Positions 29,814 through 37,986 of a stretch of 64,000 nucleotides of DNA are shown here, piece by piece (the first letter of the stretch is position 1; every line of letters begins with the position of its first letter). The notes beneath the pieces were generated by a model. The model worked only from the letters and a program-made list of their open reading frames with translations, was not told where the DNA came from and did not search any database. Made by a program: the position numbers and the translations under genes. Source of the stretch: JAJCZZ01 sp964569085 (GTDB lineage: Bacteria; Gemmatimonadota; Gemmatimonadetes; Longimicrobiales; Gaopeijiaceae); the NCBI GenBank assembly GCA_964569085.1, contig CAZMTA010000007.1:1-64000 (forward strand). The letters are read 5' to 3'.

Positions 29814-29924
29814 AGCGCGGCCGAACGGGTGGGCGCCGAGTGCGCGCCCCCGGGGGAACGGGAGGGTGGGCCCTCCCCGGAGGGCGCCGAAGGGGGCTCA
29901 GTCGTCCCATGGCCTCTGAGGGGG

Positions 29925-30046
29925 AATGGTGGCACGTCGACCGCCATATTGCTCGTCCGTGTAACCCGCGTCCCCGGGGCCCGGGAATGGAGTCACGGCG
30001 ACCGTGATCTTGGCGGTCTTCGTGACCCGCCTGGGGTACCGGGCGA
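29925..30046. repeat. Two degenerate ~61-bp direct repeat units
   Basis: Two consecutive units begin AATGG...CACG.CGACCG at 29925 and at 29986, a spacing of 61. They share AATGG, CACG, CGACCG and a later GT.ACCCGC block. Unit one contains GGTGGCACGTCGACCG, close to the unit at 58083 (GGTGGCGCATCGACCG). A partial third copy may run into the 3' end of the DUF559 gene (30047-30075). The region 29814-30057 otherwise holds only weak GC hairpins. Confidence 0.55.
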
Positions 30047-30057
30047 ACGCGGCGACG

Positions 30058-30969
30058 TTATCGGACTCCGATCACGAGCGCCTGGGCGACCCGGACCAGC
30101 ACGGGCGCAGACGCGGCGGTGAGCTGGCGCCACGAGATCCGCACGACCCTGTACCCGGCCGCGGCCAGGACCTGGTCGCGGCGCCGATCCCGCTCGAAGG
30201 CCGCGCGACCGCCGTGGTGTGCGTACCCGTCGATCTCCACGACCAGCCGCGCCCGACGCCAGAGGAAGTCCACCTCGAGCCCCTCGACCGTGACGTTGGA
30301 AAGGGGGCGGGGAAGACCGCCGCGCCGGACCAGCTCGAGGAACCGCTCCTCCGCTTCGGACCGGGTGGTCCGTGGGTCCTCGAGGGACTGGATCACGCGC
30401 CGCAGGACGCCCGTGCCGTTGCGGCGGGAATGCCGGGCGAGGGCCTCGTCGAGCTCGTCCACTCCCACGAGGCCGCGTGATCGGACGCGGTCCACGGCCC
30501 GCCGGAGCTCCCGCGTGCCGGCGCACAGGGCCAGGTCGAGGAGTGTCCGGGTGGGGGACGTCACCACCAGCCCGTCCCTCCGCGCCCGCTCCTCCGGGTC
30601 GAGACGGATCGTCCGGTGGACCCGGACGTCCCGACCCGGACCACGCCGATTGCGCGGTGCGGTCACGTGGATCGGGGCGCCGGGCGGGCTCGGCGGGAGG
30701 AGCTCCCAGAGCGCGGCCGCCGTCCGGTGGCTCAGGACCGCCCCCTCGCCGCAGGCGAGAAGCGCCCCGAACTCGCGGACCCTCGGCCCCACCACCGGGC
30801 CCACCCGGTACACGCCCCGGTACAGCGGCTCGAGGCGGCCCGCCCCCACGCGGTAGTCGAGCGTCGCCGGGGTCAGTCCCGCGCGGAGCATCTGGTTTCG
30901 CGACACCACTCCGTCCTGACTCGCCGCGAGGCGCTGGATCGTGCGGTCGGGATCGCGGGGGTCGGTCAT
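30058..30969 (-). CDS. AbiEi-like antitoxin N-domain plus DUF559 nuclease-like protein
   Basis: The 303-residue protein has an N-terminal winged-helix part resembling the AbiEi antitoxin domain (IQRLAASQDGVVSRNQMLRAGLTPATLDYRVGAGRLEPLYRGVYRVG, residues about 10-56). A C-terminal DUF559/Vsr-like restriction-endonuclease fold (about 205-295) shows LEVDFLWRRARLVVEIDGYAHH and DQVLAAAGYRVVRISWRQL. The Asp and Glu-x-Asp in EVDFLW and VEIDG fit a PD-(D/E)XK-type core. The start is ATG 30969; an ATG 36 bases upstream is in frame. No AbiEii toxin is next to it. The role is unknown; restriction, DNA repair or stress response are possible. Confidence 0.75.
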   Translation of the reverse strand: MTDPRDPDRTIQRLAASQDGVVSRNQMLRAGLTPATLDYRVGAGRLEPLYRGVYRVGPVVGPRVREFGALLACGEGAVLSHRTAAALWELLPPSPPGAPIHVTAPRNRRGPGRDVRVHRTIRLDPEERARRDGLVVTSPTRTLLDLALCAGTRELRRAVDRVRSRGLVGVDELDEALARHSRRNGTGVLRRVIQSLEDPRTTRSEAEERFLELVRRGGLPRPLSNVTVEGLEVDFLWRRARLVVEIDGYAHHGGRAAFERDRRRDQVLAAAGYRVVRISWRQLTAASAPVLVRVAQALVIGVR

Positions 30970-31136
30970 GGCGGGACGATGACCCGCCCGGCGGGGCGGT
31001 GCCATGGCGGCGTGGGCCGCGCCGGGTTGGGGTCCCGGGGCCCTCGCGCTCCCGGGTCTGGGCTGCCTCGGGACCTGCCGGGTCGCCCGGCTCCGGGGCT
31101 ACCGGGGCGGACTCGCCCCGTCTTTGGCGGTCGTCC

Positions 31137-31943
31137 CTAGCGGAAGAGCCCCGCCCGGTCCCACCGCCGGATCGTCTCGGCGATGACCTCCTCCATGCGC
31201 TCGTTCACCGCCTCGTAGTACGCCCGGGCCCGCTCCGGGTCGAAGTCCGGATAGCCCTCGCCCGCCTCGTAGAGGACGATGGACGAGGGGAAGGGGTAGG
31301 GCTGGAGGCCCGGCACGCCCGCGCTGGCCATGTCCGGGTCGTAGCGCTCGGGGTGGACGTGCTCCGGCACGATGGCCTGGACGTAGGCCGTCTCGTTGTT
31401 GCCGGCGTGCCCGCCGTTCTCCCCCCAGACGTCGAAGACCAGGTCCCCGGCGGTGGTCCACCAGTTGGCCACCAGCGTGCGCACCCGGTGCTCCTGGCCC
31501 ACGCGGCGCGCGACCTCGCCCAGGAGGGCCGTCTGGTCGCCGCCGTGACCGTTGAGGATCACGAGGTTCAGGAAGCCCTCGCCGGCCAGGCCTTCCAGGA
31601 TGTCCTCCACGAAGGCGGCGTAGGTGTCCGCGCCGATGGAGAAGGTCCCGGCGAAGCCGTCCAGGCGCCCGGTGACGCCGTAGTTGAGCGTCGGCGCGAC
31701 GAGGGCGTTCAGCCCCGGCGCCAGCTCCCGGGCCATGGCCTCGGGGGCCAGGTTGTCCGCGCCGTTGGGCACGACGCCGTGGGGCTCCAGCGTGCCCACC
31801 GGGATCAGGACCGTCTCGATGCGCTCCGGCACCAGCTCGGAGAACTCCTGCCAGCCCAGGAGGTTGAGCTCCCGGGTGGTGGGCTCCTGGGCGGCGGTGG
31901 CCAGGGGGAGGAGGAGAAGCGCGGCGAGGGCGATGCGGATCAT
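31137..31943 (-). CDS. Secreted creatininase-family amidohydrolase
   Basis: The 268-residue protein has a signal peptide (IALAALLLLPLATAAQE) and the creatininase fold. Visible are VLIPVGTLEPHGVVPNGADN (metal-binding Glu and His, residues about 45-64), VILNGHGGDQTALL (about 138-151) and WGENGGHAGNNETAYV (about 175-190). Members hydrolyse cyclic amides or act in cofactor pathways (creatinine amidohydrolase, MftE), but exported ones are mostly uncharacterised. The ATG at 31943 overlaps the stop of the AGPS-like gene (ATGA), so it is translated with the ether-lipid pair. No creatine pathway gene is present, so a creatininase activity is not claimed. Confidence 0.82.
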   Translation of the reverse strand: MIRIALAALLLLPLATAAQEPTTRELNLLGWQEFSELVPERIETVLIPVGTLEPHGVVPNGADNLAPEAMARELAPGLNALVAPTLNYGVTGRLDGFAGTFSIGADTYAAFVEDILEGLAGEGFLNLVILNGHGGDQTALLGEVARRVGQEHRVRTLVANWWTTAGDLVFDVWGENGGHAGNNETAYVQAIVPEHVHPERYDPDMASAGVPGLQPYPFPSSIVLYEAGEGYPDFDPERARAYYEAVNERMEEVIAETIRRWDRAGLFR

Positions 31944-33703
31944 GGGTCGGTCTCCGATGAGGTGGGCGGGCTGGCGCGGCCCCGGCCCGTCCGGGCGGCC
32001 CTCCCGAGGTTCCAGGGGGCCATGACGCCCTTCGGATCGAGGGCGTCCATCAGCCCGTCCACCGCCTTCAACCCGGGGCCCGAGAGCTCCTCCTCCAGCC
32101 AGGGACCGTGCTCGTACCCCACGGCGTGGTGGTGGCTCAGCGCCGCGCCCGCTTCCACGAAGGCCTGGGTGGCGGTGTCCTTGATGGCGGTGTACTCGGC
32201 CTCCAGGTGCTCGTAGCCCCGGCCGCTGTACGCCCCCACCGTGAGGTAGAGGCAGGCCCCGGTCTCGTAGATGTGGGAGACGTGGGCGCCGACGTAGGCG
32301 GGGTACCCGGTGACCTCGCGGCAGGCCTCCTCCACCCGGGGCACGACGTGGGCGTGGAGGTCCTCGAGCTCTCCCCAGGAGGTGGCCGATTCGAAGGAGT
32401 CCCCGATGACGCCGTAGTCCAGGAGGTAGTCCCGGAGGTAGGGGACGTCGTAGCGCGACTTCTTCCATGCCTCGCCGCCCGCGGTGCCCAGGTCCACGGC
32501 CCCGTGGCCCTTCAGGATCCGGGCGATGGCCTTCCTGCGGCGCGTCGCCTCCTTCCGGGGACCCTCGACGGCCACGATCATGAGGGCCGGTCGGTCGTAT
32601 CCACGGTGCCGGAGCCACGCCTTCACCGGCGCCTGGAGGAGCCGCGCGAGCCCCGTGGCCGGGGGACGGGTCACGGATATGAACTCCGTCTCCGCCTCGT
32701 CGCTGAGTCGGGCGAGGCTGGGGGGGACGCCCGCCCGCACGCAGGAGTGGAGCGCGTCGATGCCGTCCTGGAATCGCCGGAAGATGACGACCCGGTAGTC
32801 CTCCACCTCCGGCAGGGGATGCACGCGCATGGTGGCCCGGGTGATGATGCCCAGCCGGCCCTCCGAGCCCGTGACGAGCCGCCCCAGGTCGGGTCCGTTG
32901 GACGCGGCCGGCAGGGGCTTCACGCGCAGGGTCCCCACCGGGGTGACCACGTCGAGCCCCACCACCATGTCCTCGATCTTGCCGTACTCGTTGGACTGGG
33001 TGCCGGCGGAGCGGGTGGCGATCCAGCCGCCCAGGGTGGAGTAGAGGAAGGAGTCGGGGTGATGCCCCAGGGTGAAGCCGTCCCGGCGGAGCGCGTCCTC
33101 GATCTGGGGCCCGAACATCCCGGCCTCCAGGGTGGCGGTGCCGGACCGGGGGTCGAGCTCCAGCAGCCGGTCCATGCGGGCCATGTCCACCGTGACCACG
33201 GGACGCGCCTCGTCGTCGGGCTCGACGCACCCGACGATGTTGGTGCCGCCGCCGAAGGGGACGAGAACGACGTCCTCGGCCACGGCCGCCTCCACGAGGT
33301 GCACGACGTCCTCGTGGGACGCGGGGAAGACGACGAGGTCCGGCGGGTTGGCGACCTCCCCGGTGCGGAGTCGGACGAGGTCCCGGTAGCTCCGGCCGAA
33401 GGCGTGCCGGAGGCGCTCGTCGGGGTCCGCGGAGATCTGGGTGTCGTCGAGGTGCCCGCGGAGCCGGGCCCGGAAGGCCGCGGTGTCCCGGGGCGGCCGC
33501 AGCGAGAGGGCCTCCCGGGATGGCTCGGGGAGCCTGGGCGGGCGGTCCTCCAGCCCCATGAGATCGAGGATCCACGGCCAGAGCCGCGTCCTCCCCTCGG
33601 CGTCGTAGGAAAGCCCCTCGGCCCCCCACCCCCACCACTTGTGCCGGAAGCCAGCCCCGGCCGCGGGCTCGACCGCCGGATCCGGGTCCCCGGGGACGCT
33701 CAC
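31940..33703 (-). CDS. Alkyldihydroxyacetonephosphate synthase-like FAD oxidase
   Basis: The 587-residue protein has a VAO/PCMH FAD-binding domain (about residues 140-320) with PFGGGTNIVG and GGWIATRSAGTQSNEYGKIEDMVVG, and a C-terminal FAD-oxidase domain. The feature that separates it from D-lactate dehydrogenases is ALSHHHAVGYEHGPWL near the C-terminus (His524-526). It matches the catalytic SHHHGVG of eukaryotic AGPS, where lactate dehydrogenases have GEHGIG. The N-terminus FRHKWWGWG is also typical of AGPS-like proteins. The predicted reaction swaps the acyl chain of acyl-DHAP for a fatty alcohol to make alkyl-DHAP, the first ether-lipid step. The GTG start at 33703 overlaps the stop of the acyl reductase gene. 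Confidence 0.85.
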   Translation of the reverse strand: MSVPGDPDPAVEPAAGAGFRHKWWGWGAEGLSYDAEGRTRLWPWILDLMGLEDRPPRLPEPSREALSLRPPRDTAAFRARLRGHLDDTQISADPDERLRHAFGRSYRDLVRLRTGEVANPPDLVVFPASHEDVVHLVEAAVAEDVVLVPFGGGTNIVGCVEPDDEARPVVTVDMARMDRLLELDPRSGTATLEAGMFGPQIEDALRRDGFTLGHHPDSFLYSTLGGWIATRSAGTQSNEYGKIEDMVVGLDVVTPVGTLRVKPLPAASNGPDLGRLVTGSEGRLGIITRATMRVHPLPEVEDYRVVIFRRFQDGIDALHSCVRAGVPPSLARLSDEAETEFISVTRPPATGLARLLQAPVKAWLRHRGYDRPALMIVAVEGPRKEATRRRKAIARILKGHGAVDLGTAGGEAWKKSRYDVPYLRDYLLDYGVIGDSFESATSWGELEDLHAHVVPRVEEACREVTGYPAYVGAHVSHIYETGACLYLTVGAYSGRGYEHLEAEYTAIKDTATQAFVEAGAALSHHHAVGYEHGPWLEEELSGPGLKAVDGLMDALDPKGVMAPWNLGRAARTGRGRASPPTSSETDP

Positions 33704-35127
33704 GACGCGGCGGTCGAGCCCGCCGGCTCCCGGGCGTCCAGGATGCGCAGGACTCCGGGGTACCAGCTTCGGGTCATGTAGTCGGACCAGTCGAGGTTCC
33801 AGGTCTCCACGGGGAAGAGGGCCCGGTCGGCCGGCGTCAGGGACTCGTGGAGCGCCGGGAGGCCGCCCAGGGTGAAGACCGGGTTCGATTCCATGAAGGG
33901 CCGGTAGGTCTGAACCATCGTCCGGAGACGGGAGAGCAGCCGCGCCTCCCGCGCACCCTCTCCGCGCAGCGCCCGCGCCCGCTCCTGGAGCATCGCGTCG
34001 ATCTCGTCCGGCTCCAGCACCGGGAGGGGGAGCTGGACCGGCACCGCCCGGGCCTGGGGTGGATCTGTCTGCAGGACGGGGCCCAGAGCGCGGGTCAGCT
34101 CGTGGATCGACGGGCGGCCCGCGTCCCCGCTCGTCACGTGGACGACGCGGAGCCCGTCCGTCCCGGGCACCGAGGCCAGGACCGCGTTCACGACGCGGTC
34201 CACGGGCACGAGGTCGAGGACGGAGCCCTCGTAGCCCGGCGCCGCCGGAAGCCGACCCATGGCGAGCTCCGCGACGATGCCGGTGACCCCGGGAAGCCCC
34301 TCGATCCAGCCGGGCGTCGGATCGTCCACCGCCGCCTCGATGATGGACGGACGGAGGATGGTCACCGGGACGTCCCCTCGCTCCTCGGCCAGGATCTGCT
34401 CGGCCAGCGCCTTGGTCAGCGTGTAGGCCGTGCGCCAGCCCCGTGCCCGCGCGGCGCGAAGGCCCTGGAGCTGGGCCGCCCGGTGCCCGTCCGTGGGATC
34501 GCGACCGTCCCGGGCCCGGGCGGCCTCCTCCAGGAGTTCCCCGGCCCGCTCGAGCGCCGCGCCGCCGGGCGCGGCGCCGTCCCGGAGGGACCGGGCGGTG
34601 TGCCCCCGGGGAAGCACCTCCTCGGGGACCGAGCCGTCTCCAGGTCCGCTCACGAAGGCCGTGGAGATGTGGACGAAGGGGACGGAGCCCGCCTCCGAGG
34701 CCAGGCGGAGGAGTCGCTCGGTCCCGAGGGCGTTCACCTGGACGGCCGTGTCCAGGGGCTGGTCGAAGGCGCACGACGCCGCGGAGTGCACGATGGCCGT
34801 GACGGAGTCGGCCAGGGTGCGGCGATCCTCGTCGGTCATGCCGAGCCCTTCCCGGGTCAGGTCACCCTCGACGACCTGGATCCGCTCCGCCGCCTCGGGC
34901 CCGAGCCCCGCGGCGCGGAAGGCCGAGGAGGACAGGACGTCCCGGACGAGGCGCTCCCGGGCGGAGGCCCGCGCGTCGGTCCGGAGCAGGACATGGACCG
35001 ACTCGCCCCCGGGCGTGACCCGCAGGAGCTTCGCCAGGAGGGCGCTCCCCACGAAGCCGGTGGCGCCGGTGAGGAGGATCCTCTCCCGCCGGAGACGTCC
35101 GGCCAGGGGGGAGTCGGGAATGGTCAT
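33700..35127 (-). CDS. Fatty acyl-CoA reductase-like (NAD-binding, male-sterility type)
   Basis: The 475-residue protein is an extended short-chain reductase. It has the Rossmann motif ILLTGATGFVGSALLAKLL (residues about 17-35), then VVEGDLTREGLGM, SVTAIVHSAASCAFDQPL and the catalytic YTLTK. RPSIIEAAVDDPTPGWIEG, DLVPVDRVVNA and a C-terminal WNLDWSDYMTRSW block follow. These are the hallmarks of fatty acyl-CoA reductases that make fatty alcohols, rather than of sugar epimerases. Its stop overlaps the AGPS-like gene start in GTGA. The product alcohol is exactly the second substrate of AGPS. Wax-ester synthesis is the main alternative use, but no wax synthase is nearby. Confidence 0.82.
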   Translation of the reverse strand: MTIPDSPLAGRLRRERILLTGATGFVGSALLAKLLRVTPGGESVHVLLRTDARASARERLVRDVLSSSAFRAAGLGPEAAERIQVVEGDLTREGLGMTDEDRRTLADSVTAIVHSAASCAFDQPLDTAVQVNALGTERLLRLASEAGSVPFVHISTAFVSGPGDGSVPEEVLPRGHTARSLRDGAAPGGAALERAGELLEEAARARDGRDPTDGHRAAQLQGLRAARARGWRTAYTLTKALAEQILAEERGDVPVTILRPSIIEAAVDDPTPGWIEGLPGVTGIVAELAMGRLPAAPGYEGSVLDLVPVDRVVNAVLASVPGTDGLRVVHVTSGDAGRPSIHELTRALGPVLQTDPPQARAVPVQLPLPVLEPDEIDAMLQERARALRGEGAREARLLSRLRTMVQTYRPFMESNPVFTLGGLPALHESLTPADRALFPVETWNLDWSDYMTRSWYPGVLRILDAREPAGSTAAS

Positions 35128-35352
35128 GGTGGAGGAAGGATCTGCTCGGAGGACGCGCGGGGAGCGGCGCTTCGAAGAAAAAATCTGGCATCGGGCCCCG
35201 GGGGGAGCAACCGAGGGCCCGGGGGCGCGACGTCGTCCCGGACCGCCATCCTCCCGCCCGGGAGGAGGAAGCATCCTTCCCCCGAATCAGGCCGCCGGAC
35301 GGGCGCGCGCGTCCCCGGGCCGGCCCCCATCCCACCCGCATCGGAGGGCACC

Positions 35353-35715
35353 ATGAGCCGCTCGGTGAACAAGATCATCCTCGTGGGGAACGTCGGGCGT
35401 GACCCCGACATCCAGCAGACCAAGAACGGCACCAAGGTGGCCCACCTCTCCCTGGCCACCAACCGCCGCTTCGGCGGAGCCGAGGGGGAGGAGCGCACGG
35501 ACTGGCATCGGCTGACCATGTGGTCCCGCCTGGCCCAGTTCGCCGAGGACTACATCCGCTCCGGGGCCCGCATCTACGTGGAGGGGGTGCTGGAGTACGA
35601 CGCCTACGAGCGCGACGGGGTCACCATCCCCACCGCGGACGTCAACGTGCGGGAGGTGGTGCTCCTCTCGTCCCGGCAGGCCGGGGAGGAGGAGACGCTG
35701 GAGGCGGTGGCGTAG
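35353..35715 (+). CDS. ssb: Single-stranded DNA-binding protein
   Basis: The 120-residue protein is an OB-fold SSB: VNKIILVGNVGRDPDIQQTKNGTKVAHLSLATNRRF, then DWHRLTMWSRLAQFAEDYIRSGARIYVEGVLEYDAYERDG. It ends in GEEETLEAVA soon after the OB fold. The disordered linker and the acidic DDDIPF-like tip that recruits partner proteins are missing. It may be an accessory paralogue, for example for recombination, or a natural short form. The ATG at 35353 follows GGAGGG; the long upstream open frame is a shadow of the acyl reductase gene. Confidence 0.92.
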   Translation: MSRSVNKIILVGNVGRDPDIQQTKNGTKVAHLSLATNRRFGGAEGEERTDWHRLTMWSRLAQFAEDYIRSGARIYVEGVLEYDAYERDGVTIPTADVNVREVVLLSSRQAGEEETLEAVA

Positions 35716-35720
35716 CTCCG

Positions 35721-35760
35721 CGGGCCGGCGGGGACGGCTTTGGCCGCCCCCGCCGGCCCG
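35721..35760. terminator. Convergent hairpin between ssb and the beta-barrel gene
   Basis: CGGGCCGGCGGGGACGG pairs with CCGCCCCCGCCGGCCCG (one mismatch) around CTTTGG. It lies between convergent genes ending at 35715 (+) and 35774 (-). A bidirectional terminator is inferred. Confidence 0.7.
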
Positions 35761-35773
35761 CCCCCCCGAGGGG

Positions 35774-37813
35774 CTAGAGCCAGGGGTGGAACCGGGGCCG
35801 GACCGAAAAGGCGAGCTCCCAGCGACCGCCCTCGCCGAGGCCGCGCAGGAGGTCCAGGCGGAGGACGTCCCACCCCAGCGCCAGCCCGGCGCCCACCGAG
35901 GCCCGCACCCCCGTGTCCGTGGGCGGCCACCCCGGGGGGAGCTCCTCGGGGAGGTGGGCGCCGCCCACCTGCGCCAGGGCCCGCACGCCCACCAGCGGGC
36001 CGACCACCCGCCGGGTCGCCACGCCCCGGACGAGCCAGAAGGCCCGGCCCGAAAGGGATCGGTAGTCGTAGCCGCCCAGGGTTCCCCGGCCCCCCAGGTG
36101 CCAGCGGTCCTGGACCGGGGCGCCGTCGGACACGAGGCCCGCCGAGGCGTCCAGGCCGAAGGCCCACGGGCGGTCGGGGAGCCCCCGGCTCCAGGCGGCG
36201 TCGGCGCGGAGGGCGCCGAAGGTCCGGGTGTCCATGCGGCCCACCCGGCCGGTGGCGGCTCCTTCGCCCCCGAGGGGGAGGGCCACGGGCCAGCGGAGCG
36301 CGGCGGTCCCCACCACGCCCTCCTGGACCGGGCGGACCGGGCGGGTGTCGCCCCCCACCTCGTTGGTGGCGCTGCGGTGCTCCTCGAAGCGGACGGTGAG
36401 GAGGGGGCCCATGCCGGGACGGCCCCGGCGGAGGCGCACCTCCGCCCCCCGGGCGAACCAGGGGTCCAGCCAGTCCTCGCCCAGGAGCGCGGTGCCCAGC
36501 GAGTTGACCGCGCCGGCGGCGCCCGGGAGGGGGCCCAGGTCCCGGAGGGCGTCCCAGTACAGGGAGACCGAGGGAACCAGGGGACCGTCCTCCCCCGCCA
36601 CGGTCACCGAGGCGCTCGCCCGCTCCCGCCCGAACGCCCACCCTCCCGCCAGGCGGACCCGGGGCTCGGGCCAGGGTCGGAGGTCGAGGCCGGCGCCCAC
36701 GAAGAGGCCCTCGGCCCGGTCGTAGCGGACGGCGTCGGAGACCGAGGAGAGGTGGAGGCGGAGCGGGCGGAGCCCGGACAGGGCCCGGTCCCGGAGCATG
36801 CGGCGCGCGGTGGCGCGCACCTCCTCCAGCGCCGGGGCCGGCTCCAGGCCCTCCTCCTCGAGGTCGGCGTAGAGGTCCCGCTCGAAGGGGAAGCGGCGGC
36901 GGCTCTCCTCGGGAACGGCCACCACGGGCCCGTAGGCCAGGAGGGTGCGGGGCACGTCCTGGTTGAAGACGTAGTCGCCGATCTCGAAGCGGCCCCGGAT
37001 GACGCTCCCCGCCATGAAGTCCAGCACCGGCAGCTCCCGGCGGAGCTCCACCTCCTGCCGGTAGGGCAGCCACCAGCGCCCCTCCCAGAGGGCGTTGTTC
37101 AGCGAGATGCGGATGTAGTCGAGGTAGGGGTCGACGTAGGAGGCCGCCGTGAAGGTGAAGTCCATGCGGACGATGGCCGCCCGGTCCCGGTCCAGGAAGA
37201 TCGAGCCGACGAAGGCGGGCATCTCCGGGACCCGGGGGCGCACCTCGACCTCGTAGACCCGCACCTCCTCGGCGGCGCCTCCGTAGCGCAGCGTCAGGGA
37301 GTCGGCCAGGCGGTAGTCGTAGATGTCCAGGGCGCCGGGCCCGGTGGGGTGGAGGACGCGAGAGACCTCGTCTCCGTCGCCCAGGGTGATCCAGTCCCCG
37401 AAGTCGTCCTGCACCACGGTGAGGTGGTCCAGGTGGTAGTGGATGTTGGTGGGGAGGACCTTCTCGTCCCGGAGCCCCACGATGCGCTGCCGCGTCTCGT
37501 TGGGGGCCTGCCACCAGACCTCCAGCGCGATCTGGTCCGCCTTCACCAGCGTCCGCTCGTCGGAGTCCGCGCGGTCCAGGAAGAAGTAGACGAAGCCCCG
37601 GGCGTCCGCCCTGTAGGAGTGGAAGGCGGTGTCGGTCACCGGCTCCTGGCGGGTGGCCCGGGCCCGCCGCACCAGCTCCTGCACCTCGGGGGCGTTCCAG
37701 CCCGCGGGATCGCGGCCCGGGTCCCCCGCGCCCGGGGACTGGACCGCCGCCAGCCCCGCCGCGAGGGGGAGCTGGGCGAGGAGGGCCATGGCCGTGAGGA
37801 GACGGTTCGCCAC
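35774..37813 (-). CDS. Exported protein with C-terminal outer-membrane beta-barrel
   Basis: The ~679-residue protein begins with a signal peptide (LLTAMALLAQLPLAAGLAAVQS). Its N-terminal region is soluble and beta-rich (about residues 40-360, with DERTLVKADQIALEVWWQAPNETRQRIVGLRD). The C-terminal half (about 420-679) has alternating beta strands typical of a surface-antigen or BamA-like barrel, ending in a terminal aromatic strand WELAFSVRPRFHPWL. The phrase HLGGRGTLGGYDYRSLSGRAFWLVRG resembles the conserved RGxxxxF loop of Omp85-type barrels. The N-terminal part resembles exported DUF5686-like proteins of Bacteroidota, but the family is not certain. GTG 37813 is taken as start; ATG 37789 is possible. 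Confidence 0.65.
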   Translation of the reverse strand: MANRLLTAMALLAQLPLAAGLAAVQSPGAGDPGRDPAGWNAPEVQELVRRARATRQEPVTDTAFHSYRADARGFVYFFLDRADSDERTLVKADQIALEVWWQAPNETRQRIVGLRDEKVLPTNIHYHLDHLTVVQDDFGDWITLGDGDEVSRVLHPTGPGALDIYDYRLADSLTLRYGGAAEEVRVYEVEVRPRVPEMPAFVGSIFLDRDRAAIVRMDFTFTAASYVDPYLDYIRISLNNALWEGRWWLPYRQEVELRRELPVLDFMAGSVIRGRFEIGDYVFNQDVPRTLLAYGPVVAVPEESRRRFPFERDLYADLEEEGLEPAPALEEVRATARRMLRDRALSGLRPLRLHLSSVSDAVRYDRAEGLFVGAGLDLRPWPEPRVRLAGGWAFGRERASASVTVAGEDGPLVPSVSLYWDALRDLGPLPGAAGAVNSLGTALLGEDWLDPWFARGAEVRLRRGRPGMGPLLTVRFEEHRSATNEVGGDTRPVRPVQEGVVGTAALRWPVALPLGGEGAATGRVGRMDTRTFGALRADAAWSRGLPDRPWAFGLDASAGLVSDGAPVQDRWHLGGRGTLGGYDYRSLSGRAFWLVRGVATRRVVGPLVGVRALAQVGGAHLPEELPPGWPPTDTGVRASVGAGLALGWDVLRLDLLRGLGEGGRWELAFSVRPRFHPWL

Positions 37814-37914
37814 GCGGGAGGTCCGGGGAGAGGGCGCCGGGTGGGGCGGGGGCGCCGGGGAGACACGCCGGAGTGGTACGCCGCCGCGGAGAGGACGGTT
37901 CCGGCACGCGAAGA

Positions 37915-37944
37915 GGGCCGCCCCCCCGGTGGGGAGGGCGGCCC
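37915..37944 (-). terminator. Hairpin after the sigma factor gene
   Basis: GGGCCGCCC pairs with GGGCGGCCC, with further C/G pairing inside the loop, 43 bases beyond the minus-strand stop at 37987. A terminator is inferred from position. Confidence 0.6.
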
Positions 37945-37986
37945 TTCGAGGTGCCGTGGGGGCGGGCCCGGAGGCGCGCGGTCCCG

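Noticed and set aside
30058..30969. Complete AbiE toxin-antitoxin system
   Set aside because: Only an AbiEi-like domain is present; no nucleotidyltransferase AbiEii gene is next to it, and the C-terminal part is DUF559.
31137..31943. True creatininase in creatine breakdown
   Set aside because: The protein is exported and no creatinase or sarcosine genes are nearby; only family membership can be claimed.
31940..33703. D-lactate dehydrogenase / glycolate oxidase
   Set aside because: The C-terminal motif is SHHHAVG rather than GEHGIG, and the acyl reductase gene is coupled to it, both pointing to AGPS.
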